From contig QHYZ01000100.1 in the NCBI GenBank assembly GCA_003225295.1, positions 1 through 41,175 of the forward strand: 41,175 nucleotides of DNA, in the 5' to 3' direction. Below, piece after piece: positions 1-8,441 of this stretch. Positions within the stretch are counted from its first letter, which is position 1. Each line of letters begins with the position of its first letter. The position numbers and the translations under genes are program-made. The notes beneath the pieces were generated by a model. That model saw only the letters and a program-made list of their open reading frames with translations, had not been told where the DNA came from and did no database searches. The stretch is from Acidobacteriota bacterium. Its GTDB lineage: Bacteria; Acidobacteriota; Terriglobia; Acidiferrales; UBA7541.

Positions 1-1770
1 GCACCACGGGTTGGGCCTTGACGGGCTCGCACCAAATGGCGCCGGCAGGAAAGGTGGCGGCCTGCACGGACTGCCACGTAGGCAGCAACTACACCTTTAC
101 GGTGGCGAACACGGACTGCTACGGCTGCCATCAGGCGGCTTGGCAGAGCACCACGACGCTCGGTGGAGCGGTACCGAATCACATCACGGCGGGCTTCCCG
201 ACCTCGCAATGCTCGACGTGCCACAACACGAATACGTGGACGTCAACCTTCAACCACGCGACGACGGGTTTCCCGCTGACCAATGCGCACCAAATGGCGC
301 CGGCGGGCAAAGTGGTGGCCTGCACGGACTGCCACATCAACAATAACTACACGCTGGCGACTGCCCCGACCGACTGCGGGAACTCGGGATGCCATTTGAC
401 GACCTGGCAGCAGACCAATAATCCGACGCACTCGGCAGCGGGAGCGCCTTTTGCGGCGGCGAATTGCTCGACATGCCACAACACCATCACCTGGACCACG
501 GCGATCTTCGACCACAGCACCACGGGTTGGGCCTTGACGGGCTCGCACCAAATGGCGCCGGCAGGAAAGGTGGCGGCCTGCACGGACTGCCACGTAGGCA
601 GCAACTACACCTTTACGGTGGCGAACACGGACTGCTACGGCTGCCATCAGCCGGCCTGGTTGAGCACGCAAACACTCGGTGGAGCGGTACCGAATCACGT
701 CACGGCGGCGTTTCCGACCTCGCAATGCTCGACGTGCCACAACACGAATACGTGGACGTCAACCTTCAACCACGCGACGACGGGTTTCCCGCTGACCAAT
801 GCGCACCAAATGGCGCCGGCGGGCAAAGTGGCGGCCTGCACGGACTGCCACATCAACAATAACTACACGCTGGCGACTGCCCCGACCGACTGCGGGAACT
901 CGGGATGCCATTTGACCACCTGGCAGCAGACCAATAATCCGACGCACGCTTCAGCCGGAGCGCCTTTTGCGGCGGCGAACTGCTCGACATGCCATAGCAC
1001 GATCACCTGGACCACGGCGACCTTCGATCACAGCACCACGGGTTGGGCCTTGACGGGCTCGCACCAAATGGCGCCGGCAGGAAAGGTGGCGGCCTGCACG
1101 GACTGCCACGTAGGGAACAACTACACCTTTACGGTGGCGAACACGGACTGCTACGGCTGCCACCAGGCGGCTTGGCAGAGCACGACGACGCTCGGTGGAG
1201 CGGTACCGAATCACGTCACGGGGGGCTTTCCGACCTCGCAATGCTCGACGTGCCACAACACGAATACGTGGACGTCAACCTTCAACCACGCGACGACGGG
1301 CTTCCCGCTGACCAATGCGCACCAAATGGCGCCGGCGGGCAAAGTGGTGGCCTGCACGGATTGCCACATCAACAATAACTACACGCTGGCGACTGCCCCG
1401 ACCGACTGCGGGAACTCGGGATGCCATTTGACCACCTGGCAGCAGACCAATAATCCGACGCACGCTTCAGCCGGAGCGCCTTTTGCAGCGGCGAACTGCT
1501 CGACATGCCATAGCACGATCACGTGGACCACGGCGACCTTCAATCACAGCTCGACAGGCTGGGCCTTGACGGGCTCGCACCAAATGGCGCCGGCAGGAAA
1601 GGTGGTGGCCTGCACGGACTGCCACGTAGGGAACAACTACACCTTCACGGTAGCGAACACGGACTGCTACGGCTGCCACGTGGCGGCTTGGCAGAGCACG
1701 ACGACGCTCGGTGGAGTGGTACCGAACCACATCACGGCCGGTTTCCCAACGGCGATTTGCTCCACATGCC
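1..1770 (+). repeat. 516-bp tandem coding repeats in the cytochrome gene
   Basis: The string beginning GCACCACGGGTTGGGCC at base 1 recurs at 517 and 1033, and in diverged form at 1549, so the period is exactly 516 bp (172 codons). Three full copies (1-516, 517-1032, 1033-1548) and a partial fourth lie in the window, and the array continues upstream. Each copy contains two 258-bp halves; the shared HQMAPAGKV motif starts at 30 and again at 288. The full copies differ at only scattered bases, many of them synonymous. This suggests recent duplication or ongoing homogenisation by recombination. The copy number could be misassembled in short-read data. Confidence 0.95.
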
Positions 1771-2264
1771 ATGACACGCTACTGTGGGCGAACGGCAAGT
1801 TCGATCACAGCACGACGGGCTGGCCGCTGCAGGGAGCACACGTGACCACGCCTTGCACTTCCTGCCACATGGGCGCCAACGCATTCAGCCTTACTTCAGC
1901 GAACACGGATTGCTATGGTTGCCATCAGGCGGCCTGGTTGAGCACGCAAACGCTCGGCGGCGTCGTGCCGAACCACGTTGCCGCGCTGTATCCAACCACC
2001 TGCTTAACCTGCCACACCACGTGGGTGACTACGGGCTGGCTAGGGGCGACCTTTACTCACTCCTATTTCCGCATTCCGCATAATGGCTCGGTCTGTTCGG
2101 ACTGCCACCTGGTCTCGACGGATTATAAGACGTTCTCCTGTGAGAATTGCCATACCTCGCCAAACGCGCACCGAGCCGGAATGTCGCATCCTACCGTTTG
2201 CACGCCATCTCCCGCATGCTGGTTCACTCCGGCGACTCGGTGCTACGACTGTCATAAGAATTAA
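1..2264 (+). CDS. giant multihaem c-type cytochrome, 5' end outside window
   Basis: The reading frame is open from base 3 to a TAA at 2262-2264, giving 753 visible residues. The TTG at 18 is only the Leu of a repeated GWALTGSH motif, so the true start lies upstream. I count 24 CXXCH motifs plus three CX4CH motifs (CGNSGCH), so up to 27 covalently bound haems in the visible part. The protein is built from 172-residue repeats, each formed by two related 86-residue halves carrying three haem motifs. Extra conserved His residues (PNH, F-x-H-x-T-T-G, GSH/NAH-Q) are likely distal haem ligands. The last ~190 residues diverge and end in CYDCHKN. Family knowledge: such proteins are exported by Sec, haem-loaded in the periplasm, and carry electrons across the periplasm or outside the cell. 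No membrane anchor is visible in this part. A role in extracellular electron transfer or nanowire formation is inference. Confidence 0.93.
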   Translation, partial: TTGWALTGSHQMAPAGKVAACTDCHVGSNYTFTVANTDCYGCHQAAWQSTTTLGGAVPNHITAGFPTSQCSTCHNTNTWTSTFNHATTGFPLTNAHQMAPAGKVVACTDCHINNNYTLATAPTDCGNSGCHLTTWQQTNNPTHSAAGAPFAAANCSTCHNTITWTTAIFDHSTTGWALTGSHQMAPAGKVAACTDCHVGSNYTFTVANTDCYGCHQPAWLSTQTLGGAVPNHVTAAFPTSQCSTCHNTNTWTSTFNHATTGFPLTNAHQMAPAGKVAACTDCHINNNYTLATAPTDCGNSGCHLTTWQQTNNPTHASAGAPFAAANCSTCHSTITWTTATFDHSTTGWALTGSHQMAPAGKVAACTDCHVGNNYTFTVANTDCYGCHQAAWQSTTTLGGAVPNHVTGGFPTSQCSTCHNTNTWTSTFNHATTGFPLTNAHQMAPAGKVVACTDCHINNNYTLATAPTDCGNSGCHLTTWQQTNNPTHASAGAPFAAANCSTCHSTITWTTATFNHSSTGWALTGSHQMAPAGKVVACTDCHVGNNYTFTVANTDCYGCHVAAWQSTTTLGGVVPNHITAGFPTAICSTCHDTLLWANGKFDHSTTGWPLQGAHVTTPCTSCHMGANAFSLTSANTDCYGCHQAAWLSTQTLGGVVPNHVAALYPTTCLTCHTTWVTTGWLGATFTHSYFRIPHNGSVCSDCHLVSTDYKTFSCENCHTSPNAHRAGMSHPTVCTPSPACWFTPATRCYDCHKN

Positions 2265-3025
2265 CGCGGGCCCGGGCCCCAATTCACGCGCTTCCGCGAC
2301 ATCGGCGGGCGCAAGAGTGCGAGAGCACGTCCTGTGGGGAACGGTAGTCGGGTTGAAGAACAGGCTAGTGCATCGAGCGATCCCGCCGAGACAACGAGCC
2401 CTCAGATGCCTTTTCAAGCTGTCTTCGGCGGTGGTTGTGGTCCTTTGTTTGGGAGGGGCGTGGCACGTTAGTGTCACTCACGGACCGGAACCGCAACCAG
2501 AGCAGACTTCCAGCAAGCCTTCCTTATTTCGCGTCCGTCGCCTTGCCATCCGCGCCGCGAAATTTGGCTCGAAGGCGACGCCGGGCAGCGGGGAAAAACG
2601 TAACCACTAAATCTCAGCGCCGAGAACTTGAGGGCCTGATAAGGATTACTCGACCTTCCTAATGTTCCTTCTCCATTACCTAGCGCTCACCAGCCTGTTC
2701 TAAAGTCCTTGAAATTCCGGCCGGTATTGTTTTCGATCCCCACCTCCCCTACGGTAGCCTCCCATCGTCTTTGTCTCGGGGTATATCTTAACTGGCACGA
2801 GGTTATCCCCTCTCGGTACATTCTAGATGGCTCGGCGTGTTTGCGACGAGGGCTTGATATCGGTAAAGTTCTGCGCGCGAGCGGCTGGAGCCAGCGTCAG
2901 ATAAAAACGCTGCGACTACGACGGGGATTATTGTGGCAGAGCGTGCAGGGCGAAACAGAAGGACTCTGGACGTCGTTCCTGTTGTTGTCGGCGATTAGAT
3001 CGGAGTTCTCAGCAAAACGATCTCT
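2265..3025. other. 761-bp region without a convincing gene
   Basis: This lies between the cytochrome stop and the next gene. A GC palindrome (GGGCCCGGGCCC, 2268-2279) follows the stop directly, but no T-run follows it, so it is not a standard intrinsic terminator. One plus-strand frame from a GTG at 2317 to 2610 encodes about 97 residues, including a short hydrophobic stretch (SSAVVVVLCLGG) in an Arg-rich context. It has no good ribosome site and no recognisable family, so I do not call it. A frame at 2709-3053 overlaps the next gene and looks spurious. Promoters for the next gene should lie here, but I cannot place one with confidence. Confidence 0.5.
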
Positions 3026-5641
3026 ATGTCTCCTAACAATCACTGGCGCCTGATTACCGCGCTTCTCATTGCCTGGGCAGTCCTCGTACTTGGCACGCGT
3101 TCCTCGCGCGCCTGGCAGGCTTCGGAGACCGCCGTGGTCCCTTTGCAAGTCATCGTCGTTAGTTCCGCCGCCGAAGCCCGGTTGGTCCGTGACAGGCTGA
3201 AAAACGGCGAGGATTTTGCAGCGCTTGCGAGAGAGAAATCCATCGATCCGTACGCCGACCAAGGCGGATACGTTGGAGAAGTGGACCCGGCGACGCTGCG
3301 CATTGAATTGCGGGAGGCGCTTAAGGGGCTGGCGCCAGGACAAGTGAGCGGGATCGTCGAACTCCAGAACCCGCCCAACACCGTGATCGGCTACGCCATC
3401 CTTAGGATTTTGTCGAAAAACGAGTCCCCCTCTGCTGGCCGCCAGAGCATGGGTGTAAACCGTGACCTTCCCCTTTCGGCCAAGGGCGCGCTGCGCTTTC
3501 CGGTTGACATTGCGGGGCAGGTCATCGCCAATCTCCTCTTTCAAAAATTTCCCAAACCTGTCGGATGGAGCCAAGACTTGAGCGAGATCTGTAGGATCCG
3601 CAAACAATCACTCTCCAACATGGTGGACCGCCTCGAAAAACGCCTCGACCCACTGCACCCGGAGCAATTGTCCGGAGAGAAACCTTTTGACGTGATCCAG
3701 GAACATTACGCGCTGGCGCAGCTCCATGCCTACCAGGGAAACATGGACCAGGCCATTAAGCAGTGGGAGGCGGCGTATCGCATTGCGGCCGAAATCCCCG
3801 GCGGCAGGCCTCAACTGGAGGAAGTCCTAGGGACAGCTCATCTGCATAAAGCGGAGATAGAAAACGGAGTCTATCGCACTCCCGGTGACCGATGCCTGTT
3901 TCCCCCGCGTCCCGGCAATCCATTTCCCAAATACGAAATTAGCAGCGACTCTATAAAAGCGATCCAGTATTTCACGAAATATCTTGAAACTAAGCCCGAA
4001 GATCTCGAGGTCAAATGGCTCCTGAATCTGGCCTACATGACTCTCGGTAAGTACCCAGCGGCTGTTCCGCAAAAATACCTGATTCCTCCCAGCGCATTTG
4101 AATCCAAGGAGGACATCGGCCGATTCTCCGACGTGGCCGTGGCAGCGGGATTGAAACTGTTTTCGATGGCCGGGGGTGTCATCGTGGACGACTTAGAGAA
4201 CAACGGACTTCTCGATGTGGTGACATCCAGCTACGACGTTTGCGAATCGATGCATTACTTCCACAACAACGGAGATGGCACGTTCACCGATCGCACAGCC
4301 GAGGCTGGCCTGGCCGGTCAGCTAAGCGGTCTGAACATGATTCAGGCGGATTACAACAACGACGGGTGCACGGATATCCTGGTATTGAGAGGTGCCTGGG
4401 AATTCCCCATGCGCAAATCGCTACTTCGAAACAATTGCGATGGTACATTCACCGATGTTACGCGCGAGGCTGGCCTGGCCGAACCAGCGACAAGCACGCA
4501 GACTGCCGTTTGGGCGGACATCGACAACGACGGTTATCTGGACCTGCTGGTCGGCAACGAGAATGGTACCAGCCAGCTCTTCCACAACAAGGGTGACGGT
4601 ACCTTTGAGGACATTTCCCGCGCTGCCGGTGTGGATCGAAAAGCATTCACCAAGGGCGTTAACGCCGCGGATTATGACAATGACGGCTATGTGGATTTCT
4701 ATGTCTCCAATCTCTATGGCGGCAACTTTCTCTACCACAACAATCATGACCGAACCTTTTCGGAAGTCTCTGAGCGGGCAGGCGTGCACCAGCCACAATC
4801 GCAAAGCTTTGCAACATGGTTCTTCGATTACGACAATGATGGCTGGCCCGACCTGTTCGTCACGAGCTACTACTTTTCCTTGGACGAATCCTTGCGGAGC
4901 TATCTTGGCCGTCCCCACAATGCTGAAACTCTGAAACTCTACAGGAACCTGGGAAACGGGACTTTCAGAGACGTCACCAAAGACGTGGGGCTCGACAAGA
5001 TCTTCTTACCCATGGGTGCCAACTTTGGCGACGTCGATAACGACGGATTCCTGGACATTTACCTAGGGACTGGCGGTCCCGAATATGGCGCAATGGCTCC
5101 CAACGCGTTGCTTCGCAACCACGCAGGAAAATACTTTGCGGATATTACTGCGTCTTCCGGTACCGGGGAACTTCACAAAGGCCACGGTATCGCCTTCGCC
5201 GACCTCGGAAATAATGGCCATGAGGATATCCTTCTCAATTCTGGCGGTGCCACGCCCGGTGATGCCCACGCTTTCCGCGTTTTCAGAAATCCCGGCAACA
5301 ATAATGACTGGATTACCGTGAGGCTTGCCGGCGTGAAAACGAATCGTTGCGCCATCGGCGCGCGCATCAAAATCACCGTGGAAAACGAAAGCCATGCCAT
5401 CCGTTCCATCTATCGCATCGTCGGAAGTGGTGGCTCTTTCGGCGCCTCGCCCTTGCAGCAGCACATTGGCCTTGGCAAAGCCGTCCGGATTGTGAATCTC
5501 GAGGTCGATTGGCCGGCGAGCAAGACTCGCCAGAGTTTCTCGAATGTGCCCAAGAACCAGATCATCGAAATCAAAGAGTTCGCCACAGCCTATAGAGAGC
5601 TGCCACACCGGATCTTTGGGCTCGGACCGGCGAAGCGATAA
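3026..5641 (+). CDS. secreted PpiC-like/TPR/FG-GAP (VCBS) protein with ASPIC/UnbV domain (CRTAC1-like)
   Basis: This encodes 871 residues. Residues 1-30 form a Sec signal peptide (hydrophobic LITALLIAWAVLVLG, then SRAWQAS). Residues ~40-130 resemble a parvulin-type PpiC rotamase (GEDFAALAREKS, QGGYVGEV, LAPGQVSGIV), but the usual first His (HILV) is replaced by VIVV and the C-terminal His is absent, so catalysis is doubtful. TPR-like helices follow at ~215-350. From ~363 come FG-GAP/VCBS blades with Ca2+-binding DxDxDGxxD-type loops: ADYNNDGCTD, ADIDNDGYLD, ADYDNDGYVD, FDYDNDGWPD, GDVDNDGFLD and a degenerate ADLGNNGHED. Residues ~760-850 form an ASPIC/UnbV domain. It is probably a periplasmic or surface propeller protein; its substrate is unknown. 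A SCO gene follows 26 bp downstream, probably in the same operon. No strong ribosome site precedes the ATG. Confidence 0.88.
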   Translation: MSPNNHWRLITALLIAWAVLVLGTRSSRAWQASETAVVPLQVIVVSSAAEARLVRDRLKNGEDFAALAREKSIDPYADQGGYVGEVDPATLRIELREALKGLAPGQVSGIVELQNPPNTVIGYAILRILSKNESPSAGRQSMGVNRDLPLSAKGALRFPVDIAGQVIANLLFQKFPKPVGWSQDLSEICRIRKQSLSNMVDRLEKRLDPLHPEQLSGEKPFDVIQEHYALAQLHAYQGNMDQAIKQWEAAYRIAAEIPGGRPQLEEVLGTAHLHKAEIENGVYRTPGDRCLFPPRPGNPFPKYEISSDSIKAIQYFTKYLETKPEDLEVKWLLNLAYMTLGKYPAAVPQKYLIPPSAFESKEDIGRFSDVAVAAGLKLFSMAGGVIVDDLENNGLLDVVTSSYDVCESMHYFHNNGDGTFTDRTAEAGLAGQLSGLNMIQADYNNDGCTDILVLRGAWEFPMRKSLLRNNCDGTFTDVTREAGLAEPATSTQTAVWADIDNDGYLDLLVGNENGTSQLFHNKGDGTFEDISRAAGVDRKAFTKGVNAADYDNDGYVDFYVSNLYGGNFLYHNNHDRTFSEVSERAGVHQPQSQSFATWFFDYDNDGWPDLFVTSYYFSLDESLRSYLGRPHNAETLKLYRNLGNGTFRDVTKDVGLDKIFLPMGANFGDVDNDGFLDIYLGTGGPEYGAMAPNALLRNHAGKYFADITASSGTGELHKGHGIAFADLGNNGHEDILLNSGGATPGDAHAFRVFRNPGNNNDWITVRLAGVKTNRCAIGARIKITVENESHAIRSIYRIVGSGGSFGASPLQQHIGLGKAVRIVNLEVDWPASKTRQSFSNVPKNQIIEIKEFATAYRELPHRIFGLGPAKR

Positions 5642-5667
5642 GATACTGTCCCCAGGAGCGAATTCCC

Positions 5668-6543
5668 ATGAGGCGATGGTCATTCCTGCTGGCCGCATTG
5701 GCGGTTGCCGGAGTTAGCACCGCCGCCGCGCGGTATTATTCGGCGACGGGGCTAGTGCTGAAAATCGACCGGCCTCATCGGGGGATGGTTGTCTCCTGCG
5801 AAGCCATTCGCGGGTACATGGACGCCATGGTGATGTCTTTCGCTGTGAGTCGGCCCGAGGATCTGAGAGGCTTGGAGCCCGGCGTGACAATCGATTTCAC
5901 GCTAGTTGTGGATAAGGACTCCGCTCATGCTGAAAACGTCCGCATCCGCAAGTTCGAGAGTCTGGAGCAAGAGCCTCAGGCTGCTCGACGCCTGAAACTG
6001 TTGGAGAATCTTGACGCCGTCGGACCTAGCATAAGGCCACTGGCCGTTGGCGAACCTGTGCCAAATTTCACGCTAACGGATCAAAACCGCCAGCAAGTTT
6101 CTCTTTCACAGTTTGCAGGCAAGGTCGTGGCCATCAACTTTATCTATACACGTTGTCCCTTGCCGAATTACTGTTTCCGTCTCTCCAACAATTTTGGGCT
6201 CCTGCAGAAGCGTTTCCGAAGCCGGCTGGGCCGGAACGTTGTCTTGCTCACCATCACGTTCGATCCCGAACACGACCAGCCGGAAGTCCTGGCGAATTAC
6301 GCGCACACATGGAATTACGACCCGCTGTCGTGGCACTTCCTGACGGGGAACGCTGCCGACGTCCGGCAACTGTGCAGGAGGTTTGGCGTGATGTATTGGC
6401 CGGACGAATCCGTGCTCACTCATTCCTTGCAGACCGTCATTATTGATCGCCAGGGTAAATTGGCGGCCAGCCTCGAGGGCAATCAGTTCACAGCCAAGCA
6501 ATTGGGTGACCTGGTCGAAACCTTGATGGATCACCCCAATTGA
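5668..6543 (+). CDS. CusF-like domain fused to SCO1/SenC copper chaperone
   Basis: This encodes 291 residues, with AGGAG about 10 bp before the ATG at 5668. Residues 1-22 form a signal peptide or membrane anchor. Residues ~25-95 match the CusF-like copper-binding fold (GYMDAMVMSFAV, then GLEPGVTIDFTLVV); Met54 and Met56 fit CusF ligands, while the usual His is Cys44. Residues ~125-290 form a thioredoxin-like SCO1/SenC domain with the metal/redox site C163-PLPNY-C169 (CX5C rather than the classical CX3C) and the conserved His252. SCO proteins deliver Cu+ to the CuA site of cytochrome c oxidase or act as thiol reductases. It lies 26 bp after the VCBS/ASPIC gene, so the two are probably co-transcribed. 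A role in copper loading is likely; the partner oxidase is not in the window. Confidence 0.9.
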   Translation: MRRWSFLLAALAVAGVSTAAARYYSATGLVLKIDRPHRGMVVSCEAIRGYMDAMVMSFAVSRPEDLRGLEPGVTIDFTLVVDKDSAHAENVRIRKFESLEQEPQAARRLKLLENLDAVGPSIRPLAVGEPVPNFTLTDQNRQQVSLSQFAGKVVAINFIYTRCPLPNYCFRLSNNFGLLQKRFRSRLGRNVVLLTITFDPEHDQPEVLANYAHTWNYDPLSWHFLTGNAADVRQLCRRFGVMYWPDESVLTHSLQTVIIDRQGKLAASLEGNQFTAKQLGDLVETLMDHPN

Positions 6544-7162
6544 TATACGCCTACTCCGTTCATCCGCCGCGCCACTCGCTGATAGCTGCCGCGCTCCACC
6601 GAGACGCTGAGAGCCGTCGCTTGTCGCTTGCGTTGACGCCTTCGTTCCCGCGCGAAAAACTGAGATCGTCGCCTTTTTTCCAAAGAATTGAGCGCGGTTG
6701 TGTCGAGCCCTTCGAGGAGGTCAAGATCGAGGGGTCGGTAAAGGAAAGACCTCTCGCCATGGACACCTGCGCCGTCGTCTGAGAACGACTGGCCGAGAAT
6801 ACTTACGAGAACTCTTCGCAATCGCGCTTCTTTTGCGGACCCAGTCACCACGGAGAATTTCACGCCATCCTTCTGGACCGAGATCACGCTACCCGCCGCC
6901 TCACCTGGAGAGTAACTCCTTTATTCCGCAACTTTTCTAGCCACCCCTGCGGTCTCGAGGAAGGCCTGCGCCCTGATGAGAAATTCCGTAGGCTGCCAGT
7001 CTGCAGGCAAAGCTCATGGCAACGAGTGCAGGCAGGTGGGGGCTACGAAACCGGTGTTCGACGCATCGAATCTTCAAGTACAGTAGAGACTGCATGAGAG
7101 TCAGGAGCACACGTAGAATGAGAGGAATCCCTTCCGGAATGACAAAGAAGGAACGACGGACG
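6544..7162. other. intergenic region, possible decayed coding remnant
   Basis: No gene is convincing here. A minus-strand frame ending near 6531 (about 118 residues from 6887) begins with protein-like sequence (SVISVQKDGVKFSVVTGS) and then becomes Arg/Ser-rich and low-quality, as expected for a frameshifted relic. It also overlaps the 3' end of the SCO gene by a few bases. I could not assign the fragment to a family. The 3' part should hold the promoter of the gene starting at 7163. AAGGAA at 7148-7153 is that gene's probable ribosome site. Confidence 0.4.
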
Positions 7163-8041
7163 ATGGAGGTCAAAGCGCTTTTGACGGTTGCCTGCGCCGC
7201 GCTGGCGCTGCCTCTGGCTGCGCAGCGACAAGGACCGCTGCCACCGCCGCCCCCTGGCGCGGTTGCGCCTTCCGGTGCGTCTGGGGACCCGGCGAACACA
7301 AATGCTGTCCGGCAAGAGACGTCTTCTCATATCACCAATGAGCCGCCGGCCCTGCCTGCGGAGCAGATCATCCAGAAATTCACAAAACACGAGGAGGAGT
7401 TCCGCAAGGAGCGCGACAACTATACGTATACACAAATTTTCGCGTTCCAGGAGCTCGATGAGGACGGACGCCCGGACGGAGAGTACCGCCTAACCAGCGA
7501 CATTCTCTTTACGCCGGCTGGGAAGCGTTACGAAAAGGTCATCGATGCTCCTGCGCCGACTCTCAGCCGCATTACCATGTCCCAGCAAGATTTCGATGAC
7601 ATCGAAAAGGTGTGGCCGCTCGTGCTGACTCCCGACGAACTGCCCAAGTACGACGTCAAGTATGTGGGCCGAGAACAGGTCGACGAAGTTGGCACTTATG
7701 TCTTCGACATCGCGCCAAAGAAGCTGGAAAAGAGCCTGCGTTACTTTCAAGGTCGCATTTGGGTAGAGGACAAAGATCTCCAGATTGTCAAAACCAGGGG
7801 AAAGGCCACGGGCTTGCTGAAGAAAAAGGAAGACCAGGCATTTCCAGCGTTCGAGACTTTTCGGGAAAATATCGAAGGCCACTACTGGTTCCCAACCTAT
7901 ACGCGTGCTGATGACATCCTGCACTTCAAGTCGGGTCAGGACGTGCACATCCGCTTGTCGGTTCGATACCAGAACTATAAGCGGTTCGGTTCAACTATCA
8001 AGATCGGAACGCCTACCCAGGTGGATCCCGAGAAGCCGTAA
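7163..8041 (+). CDS. secreted outer-membrane-lipoprotein-sorting-like protein
   Basis: From ATG 7163 this encodes 292 residues; AAGGAA lies nine bases upstream, and an in-frame ATG at 7139 is the alternative. MEVKALLTVACAALALPLAAQ is a clear signal peptide, followed by a Pro-rich linker (GPLPPPPPG). The rest (~residues 70-285) is a mixed, strand-rich domain with IWVEDKDLQIVKTRGKA and a C-terminal RLSVRYQNYKRFG strand. The alternation of strands reporting residual or covariate-type values resembles LolA/LolB-like or outer membrane lipoprotein-sorting proteins, which bind lipid or lipoprotein acyl chains in the periplasm. No lipobox is seen. The gene is convergent with the DMT transporter pair, with 23 bp between stops. 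The fold assignment is tentative and the function is not established. Confidence 0.72.
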   Translation: MEVKALLTVACAALALPLAAQRQGPLPPPPPGAVAPSGASGDPANTNAVRQETSSHITNEPPALPAEQIIQKFTKHEEEFRKERDNYTYTQIFAFQELDEDGRPDGEYRLTSDILFTPAGKRYEKVIDAPAPTLSRITMSQQDFDDIEKVWPLVLTPDELPKYDVKYVGREQVDEVGTYVFDIAPKKLEKSLRYFQGRIWVEDKDLQIVKTRGKATGLLKKKEDQAFPAFETFRENIEGHYWFPTYTRADDILHFKSGQDVHIRLSVRYQNYKRFGSTIKIGTPTQVDPEKP

Positions 8042-8064
8042 AGCAGGGAAGATGAATCGGTGGT

Positions 8065-8439
8065 TTAGCGTCTGCTGAGCCAGACGAGAGTAACGCCCAG
8101 ACAAACAATCAGAACGCCGAGCCAGCGCTGCGTGCTGATGCGTTCGTGCAGTAACAACATGGCGCCCAAGGCTCCTGCCGCGTAGCTCAAGGCGGTCACG
8201 GGAACGACGAAACTCACGTTTTCGATGGAGAGCATCGCCAAGAGAGAAAAGAAGGCCAGCGTCATCAGCGCGATACCAAGCCACATCCACCCCACGCGCA
8301 TCGCCAGGAAAACAAAACGAACGAGCGCAGCCGGCCGAAAGTCGTGAACTTCGCCGACCACCTTCATTGCTCGGGAAACACAGAGCTCACCGCCGGTACC
8401 TGCGCCGACAATGATGAGAAGGAACAAGAACTCGAGCAC
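8065..8439 (-). CDS. small four-helix DMT/EamA-type half-transporter (second of pair)
   Basis: From GTG 8439 this encodes 124 residues. GGGGAAGG stands seven bases before the GTG, and the upstream gene stops only two bases away, which fixes this start rather than longer in-frame extensions. About four hydrophobic helices are visible (LEFLFLLIIVGAG, MWLGIALMTLAFFSLLAM, VSFVVPVTALSYAAGALG, WLGVLIVCLGVTLVWL). The last two match the EamA/SMR signature: a Tyr/Ser-Ala-Gly helix, then E-R-I-S-T-Q-R-W-x-G-x-x-x-I-x-x-G-V. Single-domain DMT proteins of this size work as antiparallel dimers; ArnE and ArnF form such a pair to flip undecaprenyl-phosphate-aminoarabinose. The tandem arrangement suggests a heterodimer with the product of 8442-8858. 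Substrate unknown. Confidence 0.85.
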   Translation of the reverse strand: MLEFLFLLIIVGAGTGGELCVSRAMKVVGEVHDFRPAALVRFVFLAMRVGWMWLGIALMTLAFFSLLAMLSIENVSFVVPVTALSYAAGALGAMLLLHERISTQRWLGVLIVCLGVTLVWLSRR

Positions 8440-8441
8440 GT

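Noticed and set aside
1-1770. CRISPR or satellite DNA explanation of the 516-bp repeats
   Set aside because: The repeat unit is a multiple of three, is open throughout, and carries regularly placed haem motifs; there is no repeat-spacer pattern.
243-1774. Several open frames on the opposite strand and in a second plus frame across the cytochrome repeats
   Set aside because: They recur with the 516-bp period and are Arg/Ala/Val-rich mirrors of the cytochrome codons; the cytochrome frame with its haem motifs explains the region.
2268-2279. GGGCCCGGGCCC as terminator of the cytochrome gene
   Set aside because: The palindrome has no loop or following T-run, so it does not fit an intrinsic terminator.
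2709-3053. 114-codon frame in front of the VCBS/ASPIC gene
   Set aside because: It runs over the signal-peptide start of the next gene, has no ribosome site and no domain.
8069-8086. Hairpin CGTCTG-CTGAGC-CAGACG between convergent genes as a bidirectional terminator
   Set aside because: It lies within the last codons of the half-transporter gene and has no T-run on either strand; stem of only six pairs.
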